A stretch of 41,396 nucleotides of DNA from Sphingomonadales bacterium (GCA_009993585.1 JAACTG010000119.1:1-41396); one strand, 5' to 3'. Counted from the stretch's first letter, positions 18,632 to 27,120 are shown. The notes: generated from the letters alone by a model not told the origin. Program-made: numbers and translations.

Positions 18632-19669
18632 CTATTTCGCGTCGAACAAGCCGTCCTGCGCTCCGCGCCCTTCGCTTGGCGGCGCCAGGGCGAGGTGCTT
18701 CCACGCCAGCGCGTTGAGACATCGCCCGCGCGCGGTCCGCGCGACGAGGCCGAGCTGGATCAGGAACGGCTCGATCACCTCCTCGATCGTGTCGCGCGGT
18801 TCGGAGAGGCCGGCAGCGAGCGTCTCGACGCCGACCGGCCCGCCATCGTAAAGCTTTGCGATCATTGTCAAATATCGCCGGTCCATCGCATCGAGGCCGA
18901 GCGTGTCGACCTCGAGCCGGACGAGCGCGGCATCGGCGACGGCGGCATCGACCTGCCCTTCACCCGCCACCGCCGCGAAGTCGCGGACGCGGCGCAGCAG
19001 CCGCCCGGCAATGCGCGGCGTCCCGCGCGAACGCTTGGCGATCTCGTGCGCGCCATCGTCGGACAGCGCGAGCTTGAGCAGCCCGGCCGCGCGGCGCACG
19101 ACCTGTTCGAGCTCGGCGACCTCGTAGAAATTCAAGCGCAGCGGGATGCCGAAACGGTCGCGCAGCGGCGTCGTCAGCAGGCCCTGGCGGGTGGTGGCAC
19201 CGACGAGCGTGAAATGCGGCAGGTCGATGCGCACGCTGCGTGCCGAGGGGCCTTCGCCGATCATGATGTCGAGCGCGCGGTCCTCCATCGCCGGGTAGAG
19301 GATTTCCTCGACCGCGGGCGCGAGCCGGTGGATTTCGTCGATGAACAGGACGTCGCCGTCCTCGAGGTTGGTGAGCAGCGCGGCAAGGTCGCCCGACTTG
19401 GCGATGATCGGTCCCGATGTGGCGCGAAAGCCGACGCCGAGTTCGCGCGCGACGATCTGCGCCAGCGTCGTCTTGCCGAGGCCCGGCGGGCCGAAGAACA
19501 GGACATGGTCCATCGCCTCTTCGCGGCGCTTGGCCGCCTCGATGAACACGCGCAAATTCTCGCGCGCCGCGCGCTGGCCGACGAATTCGTCGAGCGTCTT
19601 GGGCCGCAACGCCGCGTCGATATCGTCGGGCTTGCGCACAGGCGTGGCGAGGCGGTCGGGATCGGTCAT
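18632..19669 (-). CDS. ruvB: Holliday junction branch-migration ATPase RuvB
   Basis: A 345-aa AAA+ motor that forms hexameric rings and drives branch migration with RuvA. Walker A GPPGLGKT is at 60-67, Walker B VLFIDE at 107-112, sensor/arginine-finger block [16 protein letters not shown] follows, and the C-terminal winged helix with RTARGR is complete. The ATG at 19669 overlaps the stop of the upstream membrane-protein gene in ATGA. Its first codons (about 19611-19660) are nearly repeated 449 bp upstream, at the start of that gene, so the 5' end of ruvB has been duplicated around an insert. The protein itself looks intact. Confidence 0.97.
   Translation of the reverse strand: MTDPDRLATPVRKPDDIDAALRPKTLDEFVGQRAARENLRVFIEAAKRREEAMDHVLFFGPPGLGKTTLAQIVARELGVGFRATSGPIIAKSGDLAALLTNLEDGDVLFIDEIHRLAPAVEEILYPAMEDRALDIMIGEGPSARSVRIDLPHFTLVGATTRQGLLTTPLRDRFGIPLRLNFYEVAELEQVVRRAAGLLKLALSDDGAHEIAKRSRGTPRIAGRLLRRVRDFAAVAGEGQVDAAVADAALVRLEVDTLGLDAMDRRYLTMIAKLYDGGPVGVETLAAGLSEPRDTIEEVIEPFLIQLGLVARTARGRCLNALAWKHLALAPPSEGRGAQDGLFDAK
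19611..19660. repeat. direct repeat copy A (inside ruvB 5' end)
   Basis: Matches 20060-20109 at 46 of 50 bases by hand alignment, same orientation. It encodes the RuvB N-terminal segment [16 protein letters not shown]. Confidence 0.9.
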
Positions 19670-20124
19670 TTTGCTATGCGCTTCGTAGCGTGCGCGTCCG
19701 CAGCTTTGATTATTAGGATATAGGGTAGCGCTATAACACTGGAGATAATGGGTATTATGAAGAATCCTGCAGCAGCAGTAGAGTTGCCATTCGCGAGAAT
19801 GTCGGCAATCAGAAAAGCCGATACCATGAAATATAAAACCGCTCCTGCCTTAAGAGCGAGAACCGCTTTGCGGTGCCGTACCGATCGACAAGCAGACAGC
19901 GCTATCAAGGCCCAAAGTCCCATCAACAGAGCTAGCAAAATGGCCTGAAGGATAAAGATTATATCACTCAAAGCGATCGTTTCGATGGTAAGCGCGGCTA
20001 GACCAATCAGGCCGATACCCAGCGGCGAAGTGATTTTCCCTCGCCACGTAGCCCACTTCGCCTCGTCGATATCGTTGGGCTTGCGCACGGGGGTGGCGAG
20101 GCGGTCGGGCGAGTCATCCATCAT
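19666..20124 (-). CDS. four-helix membrane protein with a RuvB-like leader, inserted before ruvB
   Basis: A 152-aa protein I do not recognise. Its residues 6-22 ([17 protein letters not shown]) match RuvB 4-20 at 15 of 17 positions, and the DNA there is a direct repeat of the ruvB 5' end. After it come four predicted membrane segments at about 33-52, 54-77, 88-110 and 117-139 and a short basic tail. The DNA between the two repeats (19671-20059) is visibly more AT-rich than its neighbours. The likely history is that a foreign membrane-protein segment landed near the ruvB start and a copy of the first 50 bases now lies on each side, so the gene is translated from what was probably the original ruvB start. 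Its stop overlaps the ruvB ATG (ATGA). Two ATGs in a row (20124, 20121) leave a one-residue doubt. Function is unknown. Confidence 0.8.
   Translation of the reverse strand: MMDDSPDRLATPVRKPNDIDEAKWATWRGKITSPLGIGLIGLAALTIETIALSDIIFILQAILLALLMGLWALIALSACRSVRHRKAVLALKAGAVLYFMVSAFLIADILANGNSTAAAGFFIIPIISSVIALPYILIIKAADAHATKRIAK
20060..20109. repeat. direct repeat copy B (start of the inserted membrane-protein gene)
   Basis: The partner of 19611-19660, 46/50 identical. The distance between the copies is 449 bp, set by the inserted coding segment. Confidence 0.9.
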
Positions 20125-20127
20125 TCG

Positions 20128-20216
20128 TCACCCTGAACTCGTTTAAGGGTCCATCGTGCCCCAAGCGACTTGGCCGCGTTGGGAGATATGGATGCTGAAA
20201 CGAGTTCAGCACGGCG
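20128..20216. repeat. REP-like palindromic element between ruvA and the inserted gene
   Basis: Two arms carry the perfect inverted repeat CTGAACTCGTTT (20133-20144) and AAACGAGTTCAG (20198-20209). Each arm also folds alone: CCCTGAA..TTAAGGG with one mismatch on the left and TGCTGAA-ACGAG-TTCAGCA (20193-20211) on the right. The sequence type (CCCTGAACTCGTTT..GGGTCCAT) is a common dispersed intergenic repeat in sphingomonads. Confidence 0.75.
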
Positions 20217-20230
20217 AGTAAGAGGGAGCA

Positions 20231-20830
20231 TCACTTCGCCGCCTTTTTCAGCGCCAGCCGCACCAGCGTATCGAGGGTCGCGCCCGCGCCGAGTTCGTCG
20301 CTCGCCGCCTTGACCGCGCCGCTTGCCTCGTTGAGCTTGAAGCCCAGGCCGGTGAGCGCGGCGATGGCGTCGGACTGGATCGATCCTGCCGGCGGGGCGG
20401 TGCCGCCGCCGAGCGCGCCCAGGCCGACGCCGCCGACCTTGTCCTTCAATTCGTTGACGATGCGCCCCGCGAGCTTGGGGCCGACGCCGTTGGCGCGCGC
20501 GACCATAGCGGCGTCGCCATTGGCGACCGCGATCGTGAGGTCGTCGGTTTCGAGCGCGGAGAGGATCGCCAGCGCGACCTTCGATCCGACGCCCTGGATC
20601 GCCGTCAGCGCGCGGAACCAGTCGCGTTCGTCCTTCGATGCGAAACCGATCAACCGCTGGTCGTTTTCGCTGACCTGCAACTGGGTGAAGATCGTCGCCG
20701 GTTGGCCCGGCGCGCCGAGCGCGGCGATCGTCCGGCTCGACGCGTGGACGAGATAGCCGACGCCGCCGACGTCAATCACCAGCGTATCGGCGGCGCTTTC
20801 GTCGATGGTTCCGGTCAGCTTGGCAATCAT
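20231..20830 (-). CDS. ruvA: Holliday junction DNA helicase subunit RuvA
   Basis: A 199-aa protein that binds the four-way junction as a tetramer and loads RuvB. It has the N-terminal OB fold (1-65, [22 protein letters not shown]), two helix-hairpin-helix motifs (around [10 protein letters not shown] at 79-88 and [13 protein letters not shown] at 113-125) and the flexible C-terminal RuvB-binding domain (about 150-199, GLGFKLNEA). All parts are present. The gap to the inserted membrane-protein gene downstream is 106 bp and holds a REP-like element, so ruvA and ruvB are no longer directly joined. Confidence 0.97.
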   Translation of the reverse strand: MIAKLTGTIDESAADTLVIDVGGVGYLVHASSRTIAALGAPGQPATIFTQLQVSENDQRLIGFASKDERDWFRALTAIQGVGSKVALAILSALETDDLTIAVANGDAAMVARANGVGPKLAGRIVNELKDKVGGVGLGALGGGTAPPAGSIQSDAIAALTGLGFKLNEASGAVKAASDELGAGATLDTLVRLALKKAAK

Positions 20831-20898
20831 GCCCCCGTCCTAGCCTGATCCGCGCGGCCCGCAAGGGCTTTGGTCCAAAAGGGGAACGAGCGACGCTC

Positions 20899-20927
20899 TT
20901 GGAAGTCGCCCCGCCCGCCCCTATATT
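20899..20927 (+). promoter_or_regulatory. promoter of the DksA-type zinc-finger gene
   Basis: TTGGAA (20899-20904), a 17-bp spacer and TATATT (20922-20927), 33 bp before the ATG. The -10 box is a striking AT island in GC-rich DNA. Confidence 0.6.
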
Positions 20928-20960
20928 GCTGTTAGCAAACGCAAATTAGGAGCATTCATC

Positions 20961-21224
20961 ATGGCAGGCGGTTGGGCGCGCGACGGCGCGGTGCAGGATC
21001 AGATCGACGATAGCGTCAACGATGCGGTCGCGGCGGCGCGCGCGCGCATGACGACGGGCGAAAGCCTGACGCACTGCATCGAATGCGGCGACCCGATTCC
21101 CCAGCGGCGGCGTGAAGCGCTGCCCGGCGTGCGCAAATGCGTGCCGTGCCAGAGCGGCGACGACGTCCAGGTGCGCCATAGCACGATCAACCGGCGCGGC
21201 AGCAAGGACAGCCAGCTGCGCTGA
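20961..21224 (+). CDS. DksA/TraR-type C4 zinc-finger protein (YbiI-like)
   Basis: An 87-aa protein with a C-terminal treble-clef zinc site: Cys39, Cys42, Cys60 and Cys63 in HCIECGDPIP..RKCVPCQ. It is much shorter than DksA (about 150 aa) and lacks the long coiled coil with the acidic tip that enters the RNA polymerase channel, as in YbiI and TraR-like proteins, so effects on transcription are possible but uncertain. The ATG follows TAGGAG at 9 nt and a clear promoter. It lies alone on the plus strand between ruvC and ruvA, pointing at ruvC, which splits the usual ruvCA order. Confidence 0.9.
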   Translation: MAGGWARDGAVQDQIDDSVNDAVAAARARMTTGESLTHCIECGDPIPQRRREALPGVRKCVPCQSGDDVQVRHSTINRRGSKDSQLR

Positions 21225-21249
21225 GGCTGGAGTCCAACCAGACATCATC

Positions 21250-21319
21250 ATTCCAGCGAAGGCTGGAATCTCAAGCGACACGGTCACAAGGTGCCGGACA
21301 AGACGCCAGCTGTCGCTGG
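21250..21319. repeat. REP-like palindromes between the zinc-finger gene and ruvC
   Basis: ATTCCAGC-GAAG-GCTGGAAT (21250-21269) is a perfect 8-bp stem with a 4-nt loop. CCAGC-TGTC-GCTGG (21306-21319, first base 21306) is a second, shorter hairpin of the same kind. Such paired hairpins are common dispersed repeats in this group and may also end the two convergent transcripts. Confidence 0.7.
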
Positions 21320-21331
21320 GGTGACGCATAA

Positions 21332-21814
21332 TTATCTTCTGCGGTAATCTTCGCAGTGATGCGCGTGGCAGATCGCCACCGCGAGCGCGTCGGCGGCGTC
21401 GGCGCCGGCGATCTTTGCGCCGGGCAGCAGCACGCCGAGCATCGCCTGGACCTGTTTCTTGTCTGCGCCGCCGGTGCCGACGACCGCCTTCTTGACCAGC
21501 CGCGCGGCATATTCGCCGACCGCCGCCCCGCTGCGCGCTGCGCACAGCAGGACGACGCCGCGCGCCTGGCCGAGTTTCAGCGTCGACTGCGGATTGGCGT
21601 TGACGAACACCTCCTCGACCGCGGCGCCGTCGGGGCGATGCTCGGCGATCACCGCCGCCAGTTCGGTGTCGAGCGCCATCAGCCGAGTGGCCAGCGGCGC
21701 CTTGGGGTCGGTTTTGATCTGGCCGTTGGCGATGTGCGACAGGCGGCTGCCCTCGACCCGGATCACGCCCCAGCCGGTGGTGCCGAGCCCGGGGTCGAGA
21801 CCGAGGACGATCAT
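21332..21814 (-). CDS. ruvC: Holliday junction resolvase RuvC
   Basis: A 160-aa RNase-H-fold endonuclease that cuts Holliday junctions in pairs. The four catalytic acids are present: Asp7 in GLDPG, Glu67 in AVEEVFV, and Asp139 and Asp142 in GADAADALA. The length is about ten residues below E. coli RuvC (173) through a short C-terminus. The ATG at 21814 lies 14 bp after yebC, so yebC-ruvC form an operon as in many bacteria, but ruvA is separated by an opposite-strand gene. Confidence 0.97.
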   Translation of the reverse strand: MIVLGLDPGLGTTGWGVIRVEGSRLSHIANGQIKTDPKAPLATRLMALDTELAAVIAEHRPDGAAVEEVFVNANPQSTLKLGQARGVVLLCAARSGAAVGEYAARLVKKAVVGTGGADKKQVQAMLGVLLPGAKIAGADAADALAVAICHAHHCEDYRRR

Positions 21815-21828
21815 GTCAGGTCGCCGAC

Positions 21829-22581
21829 CTACCCGTCCTGGCCGAGCTTCTCGGCGATCTCGTCCGACACGTCGTAATTGCCCCAGACGGTCTGGACGTC
21901 GTCGTCGTCGTCGAGCGCATCGAGCAGCTTGAACAATGAGCCCGCGTCCTTTTCATCGACTTCGACGGTGACTTGCGGCTTCCATGCGAGCTTGACCGTC
22001 TCCGCTTCGCCGAGCGTTTTTTCGAGCGCGCCCGAGACCTCGTGAAGATCGTCGGCGGCAGTCCAGATTTCGTGGCCGTCCTCGCCCGACTGGATATCGT
22101 CGGCGCCCGCTTCCATCGCCGCTTCGAGCACCTTCTCCTCGCCGCCGATACTGGCGGGATAGGCGATCAGGCCGAGCCGGTCGAATCCGTGCGCGACCGA
22201 TCCCGATGCGCCCAGGTTGCCGCCATTCTTGGCAAATGCCGTGCGGACGTTGGTCGCGGTCCGATTGCGGTTGTCGGTCAGCGCTTCGACGATCAGCGCG
22301 ACGCCGCCGGGGCCGAAGCCTTCGTACCGGATTTCCTCGTAATCGTCGCCTTCGTTGGCGCTCGCCTTGTCGATCGCCCGCTGGATGTTGTCCTTGGGCA
22401 TCGACTGGCTTTTGGCCGCGTTGACCGCGAGCCGGAGCCGCGGGTTCATGTCGGGATCGGGCATGCCCATCTTCGCCGCGACGGTGATTTCTCGCGACAG
22501 CTTGGAAAACATCGCCGAACGCTTTTTGTCCTGCGCGCCCTTGCGGTGCATGATATTCTTGAATTTGCTATGGCCGGCCAT
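21829..22581 (-). CDS. yebC: YebC/TACO1-family protein
   Basis: A 250-aa cytosolic protein with the hallmark start [18 protein letters not shown] and the three-domain YebC fold. An acidic stretch ([19 protein letters not shown], about 222-240) is the conserved C-terminal signature. The family was first called a transcription regulator (PmpR) and is more recently tied to translation of proline-rich stretches; sequence alone does not decide between them. It is first in the yebC-ruvC pair. Confidence 0.96.
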   Translation of the reverse strand: MAGHSKFKNIMHRKGAQDKKRSAMFSKLSREITVAAKMGMPDPDMNPRLRLAVNAAKSQSMPKDNIQRAIDKASANEGDDYEEIRYEGFGPGGVALIVEALTDNRNRTATNVRTAFAKNGGNLGASGSVAHGFDRLGLIAYPASIGGEEKVLEAAMEAGADDIQSGEDGHEIWTAADDLHEVSGALEKTLGEAETVKLAWKPQVTVEVDEKDAGSLFKLLDALDDDDDVQTVWGNYDVSDEIAEKLGQDG

Positions 22582-22644
22582 GCGGGCAAATGTCCTGTCG
22601 TGGGTGGGGAGTCACGCGCGGCTTAGCGTTTGCAGCCGCGTCGC

Positions 22645-22965
22645 TCAAGCAAGCTTTACCGCGGTTCCGCTGATCGAGACCATCAGCATCGATCCCGCCT
22701 TGCCGAGGATCTCGTAATCGAGGTCGCATCCGACCAGCGCGTCGCCGCCGAGCTGCTTGCATTTGTCGACCAGCTCGAGGATCGCCTCCTTGCGCGCGCG
22801 CTCGAGGACGCGCTCGTAGCTGCCCGATCGGCCCCCGACGATGTCGGTGATCGAGGCGAACATGTCGCGGAACAGATTGGCGCCGACGATCACTTCGCCG
22901 GTGACGATGCCGAGATAATCGGAAATCTCGCGGCCCTGGATGGTCGGGGTGGTGGTAACGATCAT
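22645..22965 (-). CDS. ybjQ: YbjQ/UPF0145 family protein
   Basis: A 106-aa cytosolic protein with the typical start [14 protein letters not shown] and the [17 protein letters not shown] motif. Members form pentamers of an alpha/beta fold and have been labelled putative heavy-metal binders, but with no proven function. A single Cys-Lys-Gln and a GGDALVGCD motif are seen near the C-terminus, as is normal. It lies 47 nt downstream of gapR on the same strand and could be co-transcribed; GAGAG precedes the ATG. Confidence 0.93.
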   Translation of the reverse strand: MIVTTTPTIQGREISDYLGIVTGEVIVGANLFRDMFASITDIVGGRSGSYERVLERARKEAILELVDKCKQLGGDALVGCDLDYEILGKAGSMLMVSISGTAVKLA

Positions 22966-23012
22966 GCGCTCTCTCCTGTCGTCATCGCGCCTATTCTAGG
23001 CCTTTCGCATCC

Positions 23013-23255
23013 TTATTCCAGACCGAGCGCCGATTTGTACGTTTCCAGGATCGCTTCCATTTCCATGCGATCATTGGGCTGCATTTTGCGCAGGCGGACG
23101 ATCTGGCGCATGATCTTGGGGTCGTAGCCCTGGCCCTTGGCTTCCGAATAGACCTCGCGAATGTCGTCGGCGATGCCCTTTTTCTCTTCCTCGAGCCGTT
23201 CGATGCGTTCGATGAACAGGCGCAGCTGATCCTTGGCGATAAGGCCGTCCGACAT
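23013..23255 (-). CDS. gapR: GapR family DNA-binding protein (DUF2312)
   Basis: An 80-aa, almost all-helical protein. The long N-terminal coiled coil (about 8-45, [18 protein letters not shown]) and the motif [20 protein letters not shown] (about 44-64) are the signature of DUF2312/GapR. In Caulobacter GapR is an essential nucleoid-associated protein that clamps overtwisted DNA ahead of replication and transcription and stimulates topoisomerases. I chose ATG 23255 because GGAG lies 6 nt upstream; an in-frame ATG at 23267 lies on top of that site. The gene is divergent from pyruvate kinase. Confidence 0.93.
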   Translation of the reverse strand: MSDGLIAKDQLRLFIERIERLEEEKKGIADDIREVYSEAKGQGYDPKIMRQIVRLRKMQPNDRMEMEAILETYKSALGLE

Positions 23256-23406
23256 AAAAATCTCCATTGGGGTCGCGGCTTCGCGCCGCCGGGTGAATCG
23301 ATTGTGCCGGCCTCTAGCCGCTGGCGCGGCGCTCGCCAACGGTCTTGCTATCGTCATGGCGCTGCGTCATGGCAAAGCCGCCAGCCAGCGAGGGAAATAC
23401 GACCCA

Positions 23407-24864
23407 GTGACCGAAAGATTTTCACCGCGCAGCCGCAAGGTCCGGATCCTGGCGACGCTCGGTCCGGCCAGCGATTCGCCCGAGATGATCGCCAGGCTGT
23501 TCCGCGCCGGCGCCGATGCGTTTCGCGTCAACATGAGCCATGGCGAGCATGCCCGTCATGCCCAAGTGATCGCCTCGATCCGCGGCCTGGAAAAACAGTT
23601 CGGACGCCCGACGACGATCCTCGTCGATCTGCAGGGCCCGAAACTGCGCGTCGGCAAGTTCGCCGCAGGATCGGTTACGATCGAAGAGGGCGCGCGCTTC
23701 GTCCTCGACCGCGACGATGCGCCGGGCGATGCCAGCCGAGTGCAGCTGCCGCATCGCGAGATATTCGACGCGCTCGAGCCCGAGACGCGGCTGTTGCTCG
23801 ACGACGGCAAGCTGGTGCTGCGCGTGCTTGCGGTCGCGCCCGACCGGATCGAGACGGTGGTGGAGGTCGGCGGCACGCTGTCAGACCGCAAGGGCCTGAA
23901 CGTGCCCGACGTCGTTCTTCCCGTCGCGGCGCTGACCGACAAGGACCGCAAGGACCTTGCCTTCGCGCTCGACCAGGGCGTCGACTGGATCGCGATGTCG
24001 TTCGTGCAGCGCCCCGAGGACGTTGCCGAGGGACGGCGCCTCGTCGGCGGCAAGGCGGCGCTGCTCGCCAAGATCGAAAAGCCCGCCGCGATCCGCCGGC
24101 TCGAGGAAATCATCGAACTCTCCGACGGCGTGATGGTCGCGCGCGGCGATCTCGGCGTCGAATTGCCGCCGCAGAACGTGCCGCCGATCCAGAAACAGAT
24201 CGTCGCGACCGCGCGGCGGCTCGGCCGCCCCGTCGTCGTCGCGACGCAGATGCTCGAATCGATGATCACCTCGCCAAGCCCGACGCGCGCCGAGGTCAGC
24301 GACGTTGCCACCGCGGTCTACGACGGTGCCGACGCGATCATGCTCTCGGCCGAAACCGCGGCGGGGGCATGGCCGGTCGAGGCAGTCAGGATGATGGACG
24401 ACATCGCCACCGCGGTCGAAAGCGACACCGGCTATGGCGCCCGGCTTCATTTCACCGAGACCTTGCCCGACGCGACCACCGCCGACGCGCTGTCGGCGGC
24501 CGCGGCGGGGATCATTCAGACGATCTCGGCCGACGCCATCATCTGTTTCACCGCGTCGGGATCGACCGCGCGGCGGATCTCGCGCGAGCGTCCCTCGGTG
24601 CCGCTGCTGGTGCTGACTCCCAAGCTCAAGACTGCGCGCCGCGCCGGCCTGTTGTGGGGCGCGCACGCGGTCTCGACGCGCGATATCGGCAGCTTCGAAG
24701 AGATGATCGCCAAGGGCAAGCGCATGGCGCTGCGCCACGGCATCGGCCAGGCGGGATCGAAACTGATCATGATGGCGGGCGTGCCCTTCGGGACGCCGGG
24801 TTCGACCAACGTCCTCCACGTCGCGACGCTCACCGGCGACGAGCTCAAGGGATTCCACGAATGA
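23407..24864 (+). CDS. pyk: pyruvate kinase
   Basis: A 485-aa glycolytic enzyme that turns phosphoenolpyruvate and ADP into pyruvate and ATP. It has the start RKVRILATLGPAS, the substrate Arg and NMSHG block, the B domain lid (about 75-170), the active-site Lys in AKIEKPAA, the Mg-binding RGDLGVELP motif, the MLESM block and the C-terminal allosteric domain (from ~345). I prefer GTG 23407 with AGGGA 11 nt upstream because it gives a start like that of other members; ATG 23356 would add 17 residues with no homology I can see. The longer extension to 23233 overlaps gapR and is rejected. The stop overlaps an ATG of a short unlikely ORF. Confidence 0.93.
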   Translation: MTERFSPRSRKVRILATLGPASDSPEMIARLFRAGADAFRVNMSHGEHARHAQVIASIRGLEKQFGRPTTILVDLQGPKLRVGKFAAGSVTIEEGARFVLDRDDAPGDASRVQLPHREIFDALEPETRLLLDDGKLVLRVLAVAPDRIETVVEVGGTLSDRKGLNVPDVVLPVAALTDKDRKDLAFALDQGVDWIAMSFVQRPEDVAEGRRLVGGKAALLAKIEKPAAIRRLEEIIELSDGVMVARGDLGVELPPQNVPPIQKQIVATARRLGRPVVVATQMLESMITSPSPTRAEVSDVATAVYDGADAIMLSAETAAGAWPVEAVRMMDDIATAVESDTGYGARLHFTETLPDATTADALSAAAAGIIQTISADAIICFTASGSTARRISRERPSVPLLVLTPKLKTARRAGLLWGAHAVSTRDIGSFEEMIAKGKRMALRHGIGQAGSKLIMMAGVPFGTPGSTNVLHVATLTGDELKGFHE

Positions 24865-24913
24865 CCATGTTCGCCATCGCGTCGGTGGGCAGTGGCGCTG
24901 CAAAAGGCGCGAG

Positions 24914-25315
24914 ATGATGGGCATGCCGAGCTACGAAGCCCGCCTGACGGCCGGGCCCGAACACATCGACGAGCTCGGCCACGTCAACAATGCCGTCTGG
25001 GTCGAGTGGATCCAACAGGTCGCGGTCGCACATTGGCGCGCGGCCGCGCCCGCCGACTATGTCGATTCGCACGTCTGGGTCGTGATCCGACACGAAATAG
25101 ATTATCTGCGCAGCCTGCTTCCAGGCGATAGCGTCACCGCACGGACCTGGGTGGGGGACGCGCCGCAGGGCGCGCGCTTCGATCGCCACATGGAATTCAC
25201 CGGCGACGACGGCAAAATCCGCGTCCGCGCGCGCACCCAATGGGCGATGCTCGACAAGACCAACGGGCGCCCGCAACGCGTCCCGGCCGAAGTCGTGGCA
25301 GCGTTTTCGGCCTAG
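24914..25315 (+). CDS. acyl-CoA thioesterase, 4HBT hotdog family
   Basis: A 133-aa single hotdog-fold protein. The motif HIDELGHVNNAVWVEWIQ (about 17-34) is the 4-hydroxybenzoyl-CoA-thioesterase signature with its Asp19 and HVNN block; the central beta-strands HEIDYLRSLLPGDSV also fit. Substrate is likely a fatty or aromatic acyl-CoA. There are three close in-frame ATGs (24914, 24917, 24923) and no strong Shine-Dalgarno, so the exact start is open. It begins 49 nt after pyruvate kinase and may share its message. Its stop and the stop of the convergent hydrolase gene share the bases CTAG. Confidence 0.88.
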   Translation: MMGMPSYEARLTAGPEHIDELGHVNNAVWVEWIQQVAVAHWRAAAPADYVDSHVWVVIRHEIDYLRSLLPGDSVTARTWVGDAPQGARFDRHMEFTGDDGKIRVRARTQWAMLDKTNGRPQRVPAEVVAAFSA

Positions 25316-26028
25316 CCGACGTCCTCGACCAGCGCGCGCTTGATCGCTTCGATCGCCTCGGGTGCGCAGATAAAGCCCATATGGTGGCAGGCGAGCTCGA
25401 TTTCGCGGTCGCGTTCGTCGGGCGTGCCGCGCGCGCTGTCGGGCGAGATCAGCCCGTCGAGCGGCGACCACAGCGCGATCGTGGGCACCGGCGGTTTGGC
25501 CGCTGGGTGACGCTCGATCGGCGGCGCATCGACCGGGTGGCGGGCGATCAGTTCATAGATCCGCCAGACATTGTTGGCGCGCGGGCTGCCCGAAAAGGGC
25601 GATCCCATCGTCACCACGCGGCTGACCTTGGCGGGAAAGCGCTTGGCATATTCGCGCGCATAGATGCCGCCGAGGCTCCAGCCGACCAGCGCGATCGGCC
25701 CGCCAGACTTTGCGATGAGGTAATCGACCCGCGCGTCGAGTCGCTCGATGACGTCGGCGGTGGCCCCCATGTTGCGCCCGTGCTTCCAGCGGTGCGCGCG
25801 AAATCCCGCGGCGTTGAGCGCCATGCGCAGCAATCGCAGCCGGTTGTCGTCGACCATGAAGCCGGGCACGATCATCACGTGCATTCCCCCGCCGACCTTG
25901 TGGCGCGGGCCGCGTCGGAGGTGCAGCGCGCCGCGCACCCAGTCGGCGAGCACGCCGACTTCGCGCAGCAGCAGCGGCAGCGACGGTCCGCGCTCGATCG
26001 TCGCGCGACGGGGCGCGCGGCTCGTCAT
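25312..26028 (-). CDS. alpha/beta-hydrolase fold protein
   Basis: A 238-aa protein with the nucleophile elbow GWSLGG (Ser118), a likely acid Asp191 (WSPLDGLI) and a catalytic His at 215 or 216 (CHHMGF). MHVMIVPGFMVDD (about 49-61) gives the oxyanion-hole strand. No signal peptide is evident, although the first 20 residues are basic. It could be an esterase or lipase-like acyl hydrolase; the exact substrate is unknown. The ATG overlaps the ribA stop (ATGA), so it is coupled to ribA. Confidence 0.87.
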   Translation of the reverse strand: MTSRAPRRATIERGPSLPLLLREVGVLADWVRGALHLRRGPRHKVGGGMHVMIVPGFMVDDNRLRLLRMALNAAGFRAHRWKHGRNMGATADVIERLDARVDYLIAKSGGPIALVGWSLGGIYAREYAKRFPAKVSRVVTMGSPFSGSPRANNVWRIYELIARHPVDAPPIERHPAAKPPVPTIALWSPLDGLISPDSARGTPDERDREIELACHHMGFICAPEAIEAIKRALVEDVG

Positions 26029-27104
26029 AGCTGGTGACCGGTGCGATCGCGCTTGGTCGCGAGATAGTCGTGATTATGCGGATTGGACGCGAGCGCCAGC
26101 GGTACGCGCTCGGTCACCGAAACCCCCGCCGCTTCCAGCCGCGCGACCTTCTCGGGGTTGTTGGTCAGCAGACGTACCGCGGCGATATCGAGCAGCTCCA
26201 GCATCCGCGCGGCGATCGCGAAATCGCGTGCCTCGACCGGGAATCCGAGGCGCAGGTTCGCGTCGACGGTGTCGAAGCCCTGATCCTGCAGCTCGTAGGC
26301 GCGCAGCTTGTTGATCAGGCCGATCCCGCGCCCTTCCTGGCGCAGGTAGAGCAATACCCCCCAGCCCGCATCGGCGATCCGCTCGAGCGCGCCGTGCAGC
26401 TGCGGACCGCAATCGCATTTGAGGCTGCCGAGGACGTCGCCGGTCAGGCATTCGCTGTGCAGGCGCACCAGCGGGGGCCGACCGTCGGGCGTCCCGACGA
26501 TCAGCGCGACGTGTTCACCGGGATCGTCGGCGCTGCGAAAGGCGACGATCTCCGCGGTCTCGCACGCCGCGACGGGCAGGCGCGCGCGCGCTGCGATCTG
26601 CAGCGATGCCGGGTCGGCATAAGCCGCGACGGCAGCGGCGTCGGTCGTGACGATGTCGCGCGGCCCGGCCGTTTCGCGCAGGAAAAAAGCGGGCAGCATG
26701 CCGGCATGGCGGGCGAGGTCGATCGCCGCCCGCCCCGCATCGGGGGCGGACAGATTGAGCGCGCGAAACGGCCCTTTCATCGGATAAGCGAGATCGCGCG
26801 CGGGATCGGCGACGGCGACAGCATAAGACAAATCGGGCGCGTCCGCGCTCGCCACCAGCACCGGGCCCGGCGCCGCCGCGGCCTTCTGCCCGACGAGCTT
26901 GAGCGTCGCCGCGCGTTCGAACGAAATCAGCAGGTCGGACGCGTTGTTTCCCGAAAAGTCGGCGAGAGCGGCGTCGGTCGCGGTTTCGACCGCGAGCAAG
27001 TCGATCGCGCCGTGCGCGTCGGCGATGCGGATCGGCCAGCCGCGCCGGATCGCGTCGATCGCCTGGGCCGCCGATCGCGCCGCGCTGCTGCCCGGCGAAG
27101 TCAT
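26025..27104 (-). CDS. ribA: GTP cyclohydrolase II with degenerate DHBP-synthase-like N-domain
   Basis: A 359-aa riboflavin-pathway enzyme. The C-terminal half is a complete GTP cyclohydrolase II: zinc ligands Cys219, Cys230 and Cys232 with the same spacing as E. coli RibA (54/65/67), the RQEGRGIGL motif and the TNNPEK block. The N-terminal ~180 residues line up with RibB (3,4-dihydroxy-2-butanone-4-phosphate synthase): AIRRGWPIRIAD resembles the first RibB strand and AAIDLARHAGMLP the last helix, but the acidic DRENEGD motif and the GGHTEA motif are both gone. So this half should be inactive and a separate RibB must exist elsewhere. I chose ATG 27104 as the first in-frame ATG that does not run into xth; its GGCGGGG run is too close to be an ideal Shine-Dalgarno. 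Confidence 0.92.
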   Translation of the reverse strand: MTSPGSSAARSAAQAIDAIRRGWPIRIADAHGAIDLLAVETATDAALADFSGNNASDLLISFERAATLKLVGQKAAAAPGPVLVASADAPDLSYAVAVADPARDLAYPMKGPFRALNLSAPDAGRAAIDLARHAGMLPAFFLRETAGPRDIVTTDAAAVAAYADPASLQIAARARLPVAACETAEIVAFRSADDPGEHVALIVGTPDGRPPLVRLHSECLTGDVLGSLKCDCGPQLHGALERIADAGWGVLLYLRQEGRGIGLINKLRAYELQDQGFDTVDANLRLGFPVEARDFAIAARMLELLDIAAVRLLTNNPEKVARLEAAGVSVTERVPLALASNPHNHDYLATKRDRTGHQL

Positions 27105-27120
27105 CCCCGCCAGCCCGCCA

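Noticed and set aside
24861-24917. 18-codon ORF overlapping the pyruvate kinase stop (ATGA)
   Set aside because: Too short to support, with no ribosome site and no hydrophobic or leader-peptide pattern.
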